From Gemmatimonadota bacterium (GTDB lineage Bacteria > Gemmatimonadota > Gemmatimonadetes > Longimicrobiales > Gaopeijiaceae), in contig JAJDUP010000035.1 of assembly GCA_022826565.1 (NCBI GenBank), positions 62,001 to 126,000 on the forward strand: a DNA stretch of 64,000 nt, given 5' to 3'. Position numbers and translations under genes: made by a program. The notes under the pieces are model-generated. The model had not been told where the DNA came from and made no database searches. It saw nothing but the letters and a program-made list of their open reading frames with translations. Below are positions 1 through 7,405 of this stretch, piece after piece. Position 1 is the first letter of the stretch, and each line of letters begins with the position of its first letter.

Positions 1-1255
1 CGCGGGCGTCCTCGTTGGCCGGCGCGGTCTGTATGAAGAACCAGTTGCGCAGCAGGTTCATCACGTTGTGGTACCACTGGATGTCGCTCTCGAGGATCTC
101 CCCGGTGCGCGGGTCGTGCACGTGCGGGCCCGACGCGTTCTGGATCGGTGACGCCAGGTAGCGGATCACCGAGTAGCGCGCGTCCTCGGGGCTCCAGTTG
201 GGGTCGTCGGTGGGCGCGTCGGCGGCGATGATCGCGTTGCTGAAGCCGGCCTGCTCGAAGGCGGGCTGCCAGTCCACGACGCCCTGCTTGAGGTAGGGCA
301 CCCATTTTGGGGGGGTCGCCGGGTCGATGTAGTACACGATCGGCTTCACCGGATCCACCAGCTCCCCGCGCGCGTGGGCCTCGGGGTCGCTCGGCTCCAG
401 GCGCCAGCGCGTGATGAGGCAGCGGGTGACCGCGCGCTGCTCGTCCAGCCCGTAGTCGATGTGGCTGGTCGAGAAGTACCCGACGCGCTCGTCGCAGAGG
501 CGGGGCTCCATGGGGTCGTCGGGGAGCAGCAGCATCGAGTGATGCATCTCCATCGACAGCGTGTTGCTGGCTGCGTTGGAGGGGGCTTCGGTGGCGTCGT
601 ATGTGAGGACGCGCCTCACCTCGACATTCGTGGGGTAGGCGGTCGCGCGCACCACGTAGGTGCGGTCGCCGTCCACCCGCCGCACGCCGTATGCCTGGCG
701 GCGGAAGCTCTGCAGGCCGATGAGCGCGATGTCCTCGGTGAAGAGGTCGGTGACCTCCACGACCACCGCGGTCGAGTCGTCGTTCATTACCTCCACATCG
801 AAGGCCATGATGATGGGCTCGAAGTTGGAGTTGCGGACCGCCGCCGCAATCGCCGTGGTGTCGTCGGCGAAGTTCTGGAAGCTCACCAGCCGCAGGCGGA
901 CCCGGTCGCCGTCACGCTCCCAGCGCACGGTCGAGGTGTTGGCCTTCGAGCCGCCGTAGCCGGCGCCGTCCGGGGTGCGCGCGATGCGGGTCAGCAGCAG
1001 CATCTCGCGGCCGATCATGTCGAGCGGGATCTCGTAGAAGAGGTCGCCGTCGATCATGTGCGTGTCGAAGAGGCCCTCGCTGGTGACGGCGTCCTCGGTG
1101 ATGATGTCGGAGTACGAGGTCGTCGTGTCCTGTTCCTCCTCTTCTTCCTGTTCCTGGGGGAGGAGGGGGGAGGAGAGGGCGGAGATCCCGGACGGGGCGA
1201 GCAGGGCCGCGCCGAGGGCGAGCAGAAACGCGAAGGGGACGGGGGAATTGCGCAT
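1..1255 (-). CDS. Zinc-dependent metalloprotease, DUF5118/DUF5117 type (3' part missing)
   Basis: The first 418 residues are present and the gene runs off the left edge. The ATG at 1255 is followed by a hydrophobic signal peptide (residues 1 to about 27) and a short Glu-rich linker. A DUF5118-like block follows (about 45-100, with the typical run of target flipping from FDTHMIDGDLFYEIP to LLLTRIARTP), then a DUF5117-like beta-rich region to about residue 300. The visible C-terminal part begins the region that precedes the metzincin HExxH domain in this family; the zinc site itself would lie outside the window. Family members are secreted or envelope proteases of about 800 residues. Substrate unknown. 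The family assignment rests on remembered sequence features, not a search. The gene is divergent from the vapB gene at 1364. Confidence 0.8.
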   Translation of the reverse strand, partial: MRNSPVPFAFLLALGAALLAPSGISALSSPLLPQEQEEEEEQDTTTSYSDIITEDAVTSEGLFDTHMIDGDLFYEIPLDMIGREMLLLTRIARTPDGAGYGGSKANTSTVRWERDGDRVRLRLVSFQNFADDTTAIAAAVRNSNFEPIIMAFDVEVMNDDSTAVVVEVTDLFTEDIALIGLQSFRRQAYGVRRVDGDRTYVVRATAYPTNVEVRRVLTYDATEAPSNAASNTLSMEMHHSMLLLPDDPMEPRLCDERVGYFSTSHIDYGLDEQRAVTRCLITRWRLEPSDPEAHARGELVDPVKPIVYYIDPATPPKWVPYLKQGVVDWQPAFEQAGFSNAIIAADAPTDDPNWSPEDARYSVIRYLASPIQNASGPHVHDPRTGEILESDIQWYHNVMNLLRNWFFIQTAPANEDAR

Positions 1256-1339
1256 GGTGTCTCTTCCGGCCTGGTGTTGAGAAATGGCTGGATGGCAAGG
1301 TACGCGAGGGATTTCGCGGGCACCACGTTGCGCACCTGA

Positions 1340-1357
1340 GTAAGTCCGTTATCTTAC
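1340..1357. promoter_or_regulatory. Possible VapB operator (short inverted repeat)
   Basis: GTAAG (1340-1344) and CTTAC (1353-1357) form a 5-bp inverted repeat seven bases before the vapB ATG. AbrB-fold antitoxins usually bind palindromes overlapping their own promoter, so this is a candidate autoregulatory site. The short arms make it weak evidence. Confidence 0.35.
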
Positions 1358-1363
1358 CCCAAC

Positions 1364-1636
1364 ATGAAGACCACGATCTCAACCAAGGGCCAGCTCGTGT
1401 TGCCGGCCGAGTTGCGAAAGCGCGACGGGGTAGCGGCCGGCCAGGAATTCGAGATCGAGCGGCTGGCGCCGGGGGTGTATCGCCTCGAACGCAGCGGGGC
1501 GCCGGCAAACCTCGGGTTGGTGGACCTCTTGCTGGCCTGTCCCGAGAAGGACTGGTTCGTCCCTGTTTACTCCGAGTCGACCGGGGATCTGAAGGATCCC
1601 GGGTTCGAGGAGCCGACCGATCAGATACCTGGTTGA
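1364..1636 (+). CDS. AbrB/MazE-fold antitoxin (VapB-like)
   Basis: A 90-residue protein starting MKTTISTKGQLVLPAELRK, the classic swapped-hairpin AbrB/SpoVT DNA-binding motif (T-I-S-T-K-G-Q-L-V-L-P). The C-terminal half should wrap and inhibit the toxin encoded directly downstream. Its stop codon (1634-1636) lies inside the toxin reading frame, so the two genes overlap. It is expected to repress its own promoter together with the toxin, and a small inverted repeat sits just upstream of the start. Family-level call is firm; partner assignment comes from adjacency. Confidence 0.88.
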   Translation: MKTTISTKGQLVLPAELRKRDGVAAGQEFEIERLAPGVYRLERSGAPANLGLVDLLLACPEKDWFVPVYSESTGDLKDPGFEEPTDQIPG

Positions 1637-2027
1637 CACCAACGTTCTGTCGGAGACAACGAGGCCGAGCCCCTCGCCGAAGGTGGTCCACTGGCTGCGC
1701 ACCCACGAGCCGGAGCTGGCGGTGAATTCGCTGGTGCTGGGGGAAACCCGGTTCGGAATCCGGCTGTTGCCACCGGGACGCCGCCGGGACGCTCTTGAAC
1801 GCTGGTTCGGCGAGGTCGTGCGCCGGATCCATTGCGTGCCGCTCGATGCAGACACCGGAATCCGCTGGGGAGAACTGCTGGCCACGCTCCGCGCCCGGGG
1901 AAGATCGATGCCGGTCAGGGACAGCCTGATCGCGGCGACGGCCCTGGCCCATGGACTCGTGGTCGTGACGCGCAACCGCAGGGACTTCGAACCGGCGGAT
2001 GTCGAGATTGTGAATCCGTTCACATGA
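1620..2027 (+). CDS. PIN-domain ribonuclease toxin (VapC-like), non-standard start
   Basis: PIN-domain endoribonuclease. The frame reads I-R-Y-L-V-D-T-N-V-L-S-E from 1620, giving the first catalytic Asp. The conserved Glu (LVLGE) and the distal acidic patch (RDSLIAATAL, then TRNRRDF) follow. The ATG/GTG/TTG-restricted start would be the GTG at 1683, but that would delete the first catalytic Asp. The in-frame upstream region back to the stop at 1590-1592 contains no ATG, GTG or TTG, only ATC (1596, 1620) and CTG (1629). Translation is therefore likely by coupling to the overlapping antitoxin with a rare start codon, or a base is wrong. Start position is an inference; the toxin identity is secure. 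Confidence 0.82.
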   Translation: MRYLVDTNVLSETTRPSPSPKVVHWLRTHEPELAVNSLVLGETRFGIRLLPPGRRRDALERWFGEVVRRIHCVPLDADTGIRWGELLATLRARGRSMPVRDSLIAATALAHGLVVVTRNRRDFEPADVEIVNPFT

Positions 2028-2037
2028 CGCGTTGTCC

Positions 2038-3291
2038 CTACGGCCCCAGCGCCCCGATCGGGATCACGCCCACGCCGTCGGGGCGCATGTACCCGTAGCC
2101 GTCGTGGACGATCACGGCGAGCGCCGATGGCTCACCGCACCGCTCCGTGTCCACACGGTCCGCGAACTTGAGGAGCGACCTGGCGGCGTCGTCGATCCGG
2201 TGGGTGCCCAGCTTCACCTCGAAGGCGGCCCAGCGGTTGAAGCCCGCATCCACGATCGCATCGACTTCGAGGCCGGTGTTGTCCCGGTAGTGGTAGACGT
2301 CCGCATCCGTCGCCTGGGCGTACACCCGCAGGTCTCGCACCACCATCGACTCGAACAGCAAGCCGAACCACGCCACGTCGTGGATGAGGCGCTCGGGATC
2401 CGCCCCCAGAGCCGCCGCGGCCAGCGAAGGGTCGACGAAGTGCCGCCTGGGCGACATCCTGAGCCGTGAGCGCGACCGCAGGTGCGGTGCCCAGGGCGGC
2501 TGGTCCTCGACAAGCATGAGGCGCTCGAGCGCGGTCATGTAGTTGCGCGCGGTGCGGCCCGTGGGCGGTGGCTCCGGTCCGGCCAGGTCCGCGGCGATCG
2601 TCGCGAGTGACGCGCAGGTCGCCACATTGCGGGCCAGCGACTGAATCAGCCGCTGCACCCGCCCCGGATCGTGCTTGACTCCGTTGACGCGCCCGACATC
2701 GACACGGCAGACCTCGGCCAGGTAGTCGCGGTTGGTGCGCATGGCCTCGGCGCCTGAACTGCCCAGGTGGCCGGGCCAGCCGCCCACGCAAACGAATCGG
2801 GCCAGATCGCGAACTGCGAGACGGGCCTCGCAACCGTGTATGCCTTCGCACCCCAGCACGCTTCGGAGCGAGACCGCACCCGTCGAGTGCCCAAGCTCGA
2901 ATAGCGACATCGGCCGAAGTCGAAGGCGGCTGAAGCGTCCCGCGCCCGAGTGTCGCGTGAAGTCGTCGCGCGGCACCGCGGATCCCGTCAGAATGAACTG
3001 ACCCTTCGACTGCCGGTCGTCGACCGCCCTGCGGACATGGTTCCAGACCTGGGGCTCCAACTGCCATTCGTCGATCAGGCGCGGTGTCTCGCCGATCAGC
3101 AGTTCCGGCGGTTCGAGCCTGGCAAGACGCCGAGCCTGGTCATCCACGTCCAGAAGCACCTCGCTGCCCGCAAACTGGCGCGCGGTCCACGTCTTGCCGC
3201 TTGCCCGCGGACCCTCGATTACGACGGCCCCGGCCGACGCGAGGCGTGCAACCAGTTCTTGGTCGGCGAGACGAGGTCGATAGCGTGGCAT
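2038..3291 (-). CDS. AAA ATPase with DUF4143 C-terminal domain (copy 1)
   Basis: A 417-residue protein. The N-terminal P-loop is at residues 27-35 (GPRASGKTW), with a Walker B-like RLIDEWQ near residue 92 and an arginine-rich sensor region (TGSAVP...GRFSRLRLRPMSLFEL). The C-terminal DUF4143 region ends in the nuclease-like signature YHYRDNTGLEVDAIVD...WAAFEVKLG, an Asp followed by Glu-x-Lys. Members are common, often mobile, and poorly understood; some are regarded as toxin-, defence- or cargo-like. It converges on vapC with a 10-bp gap. Two more intact or edge copies and one relic occur in this window. A 23-bp iterated repeat lies immediately upstream of its promoter region. Confidence 0.88.
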   Translation of the reverse strand: MPRYRPRLADQELVARLASAGAVVIEGPRASGKTWTARQFAGSEVLLDVDDQARRLARLEPPELLIGETPRLIDEWQLEPQVWNHVRRAVDDRQSKGQFILTGSAVPRDDFTRHSGAGRFSRLRLRPMSLFELGHSTGAVSLRSVLGCEGIHGCEARLAVRDLARFVCVGGWPGHLGSSGAEAMRTNRDYLAEVCRVDVGRVNGVKHDPGRVQRLIQSLARNVATCASLATIAADLAGPEPPPTGRTARNYMTALERLMLVEDQPPWAPHLRSRSRLRMSPRRHFVDPSLAAAALGADPERLIHDVAWFGLLFESMVVRDLRVYAQATDADVYHYRDNTGLEVDAIVDAGFNRWAAFEVKLGTHRIDDAARSLLKFADRVDTERCGEPSALAVIVHDGYGYMRPDGVGVIPIGALGP

Positions 3292-3360
3292 GGTCGAGGG
3301 TGTGTACGGGCAGGGTCACATGGGGCGGTTTCACCTAGTGTAATACCACTACAGCAGGAT

Positions 3361-3452
3361 TTGCAACGAGGCTATGACTGAATTTGCAACGTCGTCATGA
3401 CTGGCTTTACAACGCTTGCGATGCAGACCTTGCAACCCACTCACGACAGGAA
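3361..3452. repeat. Four tandem degenerate 23-bp repeats upstream of a DUF4143 ATPase
   Basis: Units begin at 3361, 3384, 3407 and 3430, each exactly 23 bp. The core is TTGCAACG, then a variable stretch, then ATGACTG or a variant; a weaker fifth unit starts at 3453 with TCGCAATC. The array sits 70 bp upstream of the ATPase start at 3291 and about 25 bp beyond the stop of the M1 peptidase. Iterated sites of about two helical turns suggest a multimeric DNA-binding protein. No coding function is seen. Confidence 0.6.
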
Positions 3453-3477
3453 TCGCAATCGCCGCCGGGGCAAGCCC

Positions 3478-5190
3478 CTACCCGCCAGACCCCTCCCGCC
3501 CGAATTCCGCCCTGAACAGCGCCCGCGTCCCCGGATCCAGCCGCACATCCGACGGCTCTTCCGACACTGGAATGACCAATCGGCTCACCTCCTCGCCCAC
3601 CTCCACCCCCCGCACCTCCACCGGCAGCGCCTCCCCGTCCACATACACCCCCACATCCAGCCACAGCTCGAACCGCCCCACCTCCTGCACCTGCCGCAAC
3701 TCGACCTCCACCACCCCCGCCCCCGCGTCATACCGCCACGACCCCGCCACCCGCGGATTCCCCCCCTGCCGCAGCCACTGGTCGAAGAACCCCTGCAGAT
3801 CGTCCCCCGACACCTCCTCCATCGCCCGCATGAAGTCGTCCGTCGTCGCCGTCCCGTTCAAATAGCGCGCGTAGTACAGCCGGATCCCGCGCCAGAACGC
3901 CTCGTCGCCCAGCCGCTCGCGCAGCATGTGCAGCACCCAGGCGCCCTTCTGGTACGTCGCCACGCTCGTCACGCGGCGCATGTCGTCGAGCCCGTCGTGC
4001 ACGATCCGGTAGTCCGGGTTATCGACGTACCAGCGCCACACCCGCTCCGCAGCCTCCCGCAGCCCCGCCACGAAGTCGTCGCGCCCGTACGCGTGCTCCC
4101 GGAACAACAAGGTGAAGTAGGTCGCGAACCCCTCGCTCAGCCACACGTCGTCCCACTCGGACTCGGTGACCGCATTGCCGAACCATTGGTGCGCGATCTC
4201 GTGGATGATCACATTGCGCCAGCGCACCGACCGCTCCCCCGTCACCGAGTTCTCGCCGTACATGAGCGCGGTCGCCGCCTCCATGCCCCCGCCGGTTGCC
4301 GGCGAGGTGATGTTGGCCAGCTTCTCGTAGGCGAACGGCCCCACGTACTCGTCGTAGAAGTGCAGCGCCTCGATCGTCGGCACCGCGAAGTCGTAGAACC
4401 CCGCGTCGCGATCGCGCGCGTACACCCACGTCTGCACCGGCAGCCCCTTGAACTCGCCCAGGTGCTGCACCGCGAACCGCGCCACGCCCACCACGTACAG
4501 CCACGGCGAGATCGGTACCGACTGCCGCCAGTGCGTCAGCCGCATCCCGCCCTCCAGATCCGTCTCCTCGACCAGGCGCCCGTTCGACACCACCTGGTAG
4601 TGCGCCGGCGCGGTGATCACGAACTCGCACGTCGCCTTGTCGCCGATATGGTCCACGGTCGGCAGCCAGTTGCGCGCGCGATTCGGCCAGTTGTCGCTGA
4701 AGAAGGTGCGCTCGCCGTATTTGTTGGGCCCGATCCGCAGGCCGGAGGCGGGGACGCCGCCGTAGTCGACTGCAAATGTCGCGCGGGCGCCGGCGCGGCC
4801 GGGCTCGGGAAGGTGGACGGTGAGGAGGTCGTCCTCGTGGGTGAAGGCGAGCCGCCGGCCGCCGCCCCCGGAGGTGACCGTGGTGACATGCATGCCGGGA
4901 GCAGGAGTCTCGCCGCCCGCAGCACCGGCGCCGCGCCCGATCAGATCGAGCGGCACCTCGGTCACGCCGTCCGCCGTGAAGCGCAGGGTGACGGTGGCCC
5001 GCCCCGCGATCTCGTCCGTGTCGTCGCGCAGCGCGAGCTCGAAGCGGTAGGCCTCGATGTCGACGCCGGGACGGGAGGGGGCGTCCTGCGCGGCGAGGGC
5101 AGCCCCGAGGAGCTGGGAGCTCGCCAGCAGAAACGCCGGGAGGAGGGGGATGAAGGGCGGCGTGAGCCGTTCGGTGCGGTCGCCGTGCAT
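3478..5190 (-). CDS. M1-family zinc aminopeptidase
   Basis: A 570-residue secreted aminopeptidase. The ATG at 5190 gives MHGDRTERL followed by a hydrophobic signal ending near ALAAQ; upstream in-frame codons to 5406 look like leader DNA. The zinc site HEIAHQWFGNA (about residue 330) plus the downstream Glu in WLSEGFATY form the M1 gluzincin motif HExxH-x18-E. The substrate-binding GxMEN motif reads GGMEAATALMYG, with Ala in place of the usual Asn. The chain ends after the catalytic and short beta domains, without the large helical C-terminal domain of full-length PepN or ERAP. It probably trims peptides in the periplasm or outside the cell. It stands alone, with divergent relics upstream. Confidence 0.92.
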   Translation of the reverse strand: MHGDRTERLTPPFIPLLPAFLLASSQLLGAALAAQDAPSRPGVDIEAYRFELALRDDTDEIAGRATVTLRFTADGVTEVPLDLIGRGAGAAGGETPAPGMHVTTVTSGGGGRRLAFTHEDDLLTVHLPEPGRAGARATFAVDYGGVPASGLRIGPNKYGERTFFSDNWPNRARNWLPTVDHIGDKATCEFVITAPAHYQVVSNGRLVEETDLEGGMRLTHWRQSVPISPWLYVVGVARFAVQHLGEFKGLPVQTWVYARDRDAGFYDFAVPTIEALHFYDEYVGPFAYEKLANITSPATGGGMEAATALMYGENSVTGERSVRWRNVIIHEIAHQWFGNAVTESEWDDVWLSEGFATYFTLLFREHAYGRDDFVAGLREAAERVWRWYVDNPDYRIVHDGLDDMRRVTSVATYQKGAWVLHMLRERLGDEAFWRGIRLYYARYLNGTATTDDFMRAMEEVSGDDLQGFFDQWLRQGGNPRVAGSWRYDAGAGVVEVELRQVQEVGRFELWLDVGVYVDGEALPVEVRGVEVGEEVSRLVIPVSEEPSDVRLDPGTRALFRAEFGREGSGG

Positions 5191-5395
5191 GGGGGCCTCC
5201 GTTCGGTGGACGGGAGCGGGAAGATGCCCGCGGCGGCCCGGCCAGGCAACCGTGTCCACCAGGGCGATTCCACCATACCTCCCGTTTGAGAGGCGCGACC
5301 GGCCCCGCTCTCGCTGTACCGTTTCGCCATCGACGGATCCGCCGCGGCGACAGACCGGGAATCCCGCGGCGGCAGACTCACCAGAGAAGCGCCAG

Positions 5396-5460
5396 GTGAA
5401 AGACAAGATCGACAGGACCGCGACGGTTCATCCGTCGGCGCATATCGGTGCGCGGGTCGG
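5396..5460 (+). pseudogene. 5' scrap of a hexapeptide-repeat acyltransferase
   Basis: A GTG at 5396 with a purine-rich GAGAAG just upstream opens a frame reading K-D-K-I-D-R-T-A-T-V-H-P-S-A-H-I-G-A-R-V-G. This is a good left-handed beta-helix hexapeptide start, as at the N-termini of LpxA, LpxD and GlmU-like enzymes. After about 22 codons the similarity stops abruptly at a Gly-Thr-Pro junction and the frame becomes featureless. It looks like a gene start cut off by the rearrangement that also left the IS21 fragment at 5583. The match is short, so the call is tentative. Confidence 0.35.
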
Positions 5461-5582
5461 CACCCCGAGGACTGTGACCGGACTTTGGATCAGGATCGAA
5501 CGAGGACAACAGGCACATGGGGGCCGGGCGTCCGTCGGGACCGACGCAATTCACTTTCTTGGCACCTGGAATTGGATGAAAG

Positions 5583-5945
5583 ATGTTCGGAATCGAAACA
5601 CGGGTTCAGATGCGGAACTACCTGGAGCAGGGGCTGAGCAAGGCTGCGACCGCCCGGCTCCTTGGGATCAGCAGAAGGACTCTCTACAACTGGATCGAAG
5701 CGGGAGAGCTCGAGCGCGACCCCGCGGACACGACCGTGACCTACGGACCCAGAGCCCCCAGACCCACGAAGATCGACCCATACAAGAACCATATCGCCGC
5801 CCGGCTGGGCGACTATCCGCAGCTCAGCGCTGCCCGACTGTTCAGGGAAATCCGGGACGATGGCTACCCCGGAGGCTACGGGCAGGTAAAGCGCTATGTG
5901 CGCAGGACCCGTAGGGCGATCATGAACGGCGAAGTGGCTGGTTGA
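5583..5945 (+). pseudogene. Truncated IS21-family transposase (IstA N-terminus)
   Basis: 120 residues beginning MFGIETRVQMRNYL. A helix-turn-helix follows (LSKAATARLLGISRRTLYNWI, residues 18-38), and then the second N-terminal module of IstA-type transposases (PYKNHIAARLGDYPQLSAARLFREIRDDGYPGGYGQVKRYVRR). A complete IstA is roughly 400-500 residues with a DDE catalytic core; here the frame stops right after the DNA-binding part, and no istB is present downstream. It is therefore a relic of a former insertion. Upstream and downstream sequence also contains broken gene starts, consistent with deletion around an insertion sequence. Confidence 0.72.
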
Positions 5946-6106
5946 GTCACGGGCCTCGACAGACGCAGTACAGGGGTCACTTCGACATGAGTAATGATAC
6001 CCCCAATTTGGGAGGTGTACTGTTGGATGGACCCCCCTATTCTGGTTGGTGTAATGCTTGACTGACGATTCTGTCACGACTCGGGGCAAAGGGCGGACCA
6101 GCGCCG

Positions 6107-6202
6107 ATGGGTATCAGACACCGAAAGGGAGGCCTCGCGAACCGCCTGAATCCGTTCGGCCGGATTCTGGCGTCGCTGAACGAGGCCGCGGTCGACACCT
6201 GA
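6107..6202 (+). pseudogene. 5' relic of a third LuxR-type regulator
   Basis: The ATG at 6107 opens a 31-codon frame that ends L-N-P-F-G-R-I-L-A-S-L-N-E-A-A-V-D-T-stop. It matches the N-terminus of the LuxR protein at 22361-23509 (ALFGQIVASLQEAALD) better than that of the adjacent LuxR gene (LIQRTLVSLHEAALDD). The stop codon (6200-6202) abuts, in the same frame, the GTG that opens the intact gene. This looks like a truncated paralogue fused head to tail with the living copy. Confidence 0.6.
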
Positions 6203-7351
6203 GTGATGGACTCCCTGATCCAACGTACCCTGGTGTCGCTCCACGAGGCCGCGCTCGACGACGTGCATTGGCCGGTGGCGGCACGTCTGGTCATTGAAGC
6301 GAGCGGCACGGAAGGCAACGCCATCGTCTGCGGCGCGGGACGATTCCAGGCCGAAGCGGACCTTTTCTTCGTCCGCCTGTTCTTTCGCGAACAGCGAAGC
6401 GAGGAATGGCAGCGACGGTACTTTGAAGAGCACTGGCTCGAGGACGAGAGTATCCCGCGCATCGCCTTTCTTCCCTACGGCGAGTTGATCCACACCGCGG
6501 ATCTGTACACGGATCAGGAGAAGAAGAGTTCCCGCGCCTACAACGAGGCGAGGCGCGAGGCCCGAATGCAGAAGGGCCTCACTGTACGCCTGACGGGCCC
6601 CAGAGGATCGCATGTCGTGTGGAACCTCGCCGACTCCATCGAGCCCGGAGGCTGGTCTGCGACCCAGATCGAGACGATTGGCTTTCTGCTGCCGCATGTG
6701 CGGCAATTCGTCTGTGTACGGCAGGCCCTGGCCGATGCCGGGGCACTCGGCAGCCCGCTCGCGGCGTTGCTCGACAACGCCCGCTTCGGTGTCATCCAGC
6801 TGGACGGGCAGGGGCGGATCGTGGCCGCGAACGACCAGGCCCAGGGTCACCTTCGGGACAGAGACGCGCTGTTCGACTCGGGCGGATTCCTTCGATGCCG
6901 GATGCCGACGGTGGATGCCAGGCTGCAGCGGCTGTTGGCGCGTGCGGTACCGCCGTTCGGCACGCCGGCGGCGGCCGGTTCGATGACGATCAGGCGCGCC
7001 CCTCCCGCTCCGAAGCTGATGGTGCACGTAAACCCCGTGGCCGAGCGGGAGTGGGACGTTCGATCGCAAAAGGTCGCTGTTCTTGTGCTGGTCGTCGATC
7101 CGGAGCGCCGCCCGCGGATCGATCCCGACCATGTCGCGAGCGCCCTCGACCTGACGCCGGCCGAGAGTCGGCTGGCGGTGATGCTGGCCACCGGCCGATC
7201 CCTGCGCGAGATCGCCGAAGCGACCAGCCGGACCGAGGGAACCGTCCGTTGGCACCTGAAGCAGATTTTTCGAAAACGGGGGTTTTCGCGCCAGGCCGAT
7301 CTCGTGCGCTGCGTGCTTTCGTTCGACGGCCTGCCCGATACCGGGACCTGA
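6203..7351 (+). CDS. LuxR-type HTH transcriptional regulator (paralogue A)
   Basis: 382 residues. The N-terminal two thirds form a PAS/GAF-like sensory region; IQLDGQGRIVAANDQAQ near residue 195 is a typical PAS entry. The C-terminus (about 310-375) is a LuxR/GerE helix-turn-helix: LTPAESRLAVMLATGRSLREIAEATSRTEGTVRWHLKQIFRK. There is no receiver domain, so it is not a classical response regulator. The start is GTG 6203 or ATG 6206, immediately after a stop of a relic paralogue. Strong full-length similarity to the regulator at 22361-23509 shows a duplicated family. The neighbouring metalloprotease lipoprotein starts 54 bp downstream and may be co-transcribed. Ligand unknown. Confidence 0.88.
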   Translation: MMDSLIQRTLVSLHEAALDDVHWPVAARLVIEASGTEGNAIVCGAGRFQAEADLFFVRLFFREQRSEEWQRRYFEEHWLEDESIPRIAFLPYGELIHTADLYTDQEKKSSRAYNEARREARMQKGLTVRLTGPRGSHVVWNLADSIEPGGWSATQIETIGFLLPHVRQFVCVRQALADAGALGSPLAALLDNARFGVIQLDGQGRIVAANDQAQGHLRDRDALFDSGGFLRCRMPTVDARLQRLLARAVPPFGTPAAAGSMTIRRAPPAPKLMVHVNPVAEREWDVRSQKVAVLVLVVDPERRPRIDPDHVASALDLTPAESRLAVMLATGRSLREIAEATSRTEGTVRWHLKQIFRKRGFSRQADLVRCVLSFDGLPDTGT

Positions 7352-7405
7352 CTGCCGCGACACGCCACACTTGCGGGCGGTGACGCCCGCCTTTAGGAAT
7401 CCACC

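Noticed and set aside
912-1952. A 346-codon minus-strand frame across the metalloprotease start and vapBC
   Set aside because: Composition is Arg/Pro-rich with no domain; it is antisense to the clear VapB and VapC genes.
3336-3351. TAGTG/CACTA hairpin before the first DUF4143 ATPase
   Set aside because: Five-base arms alone are weak; kept only as part of the wider upstream symmetry noted for all three copies.
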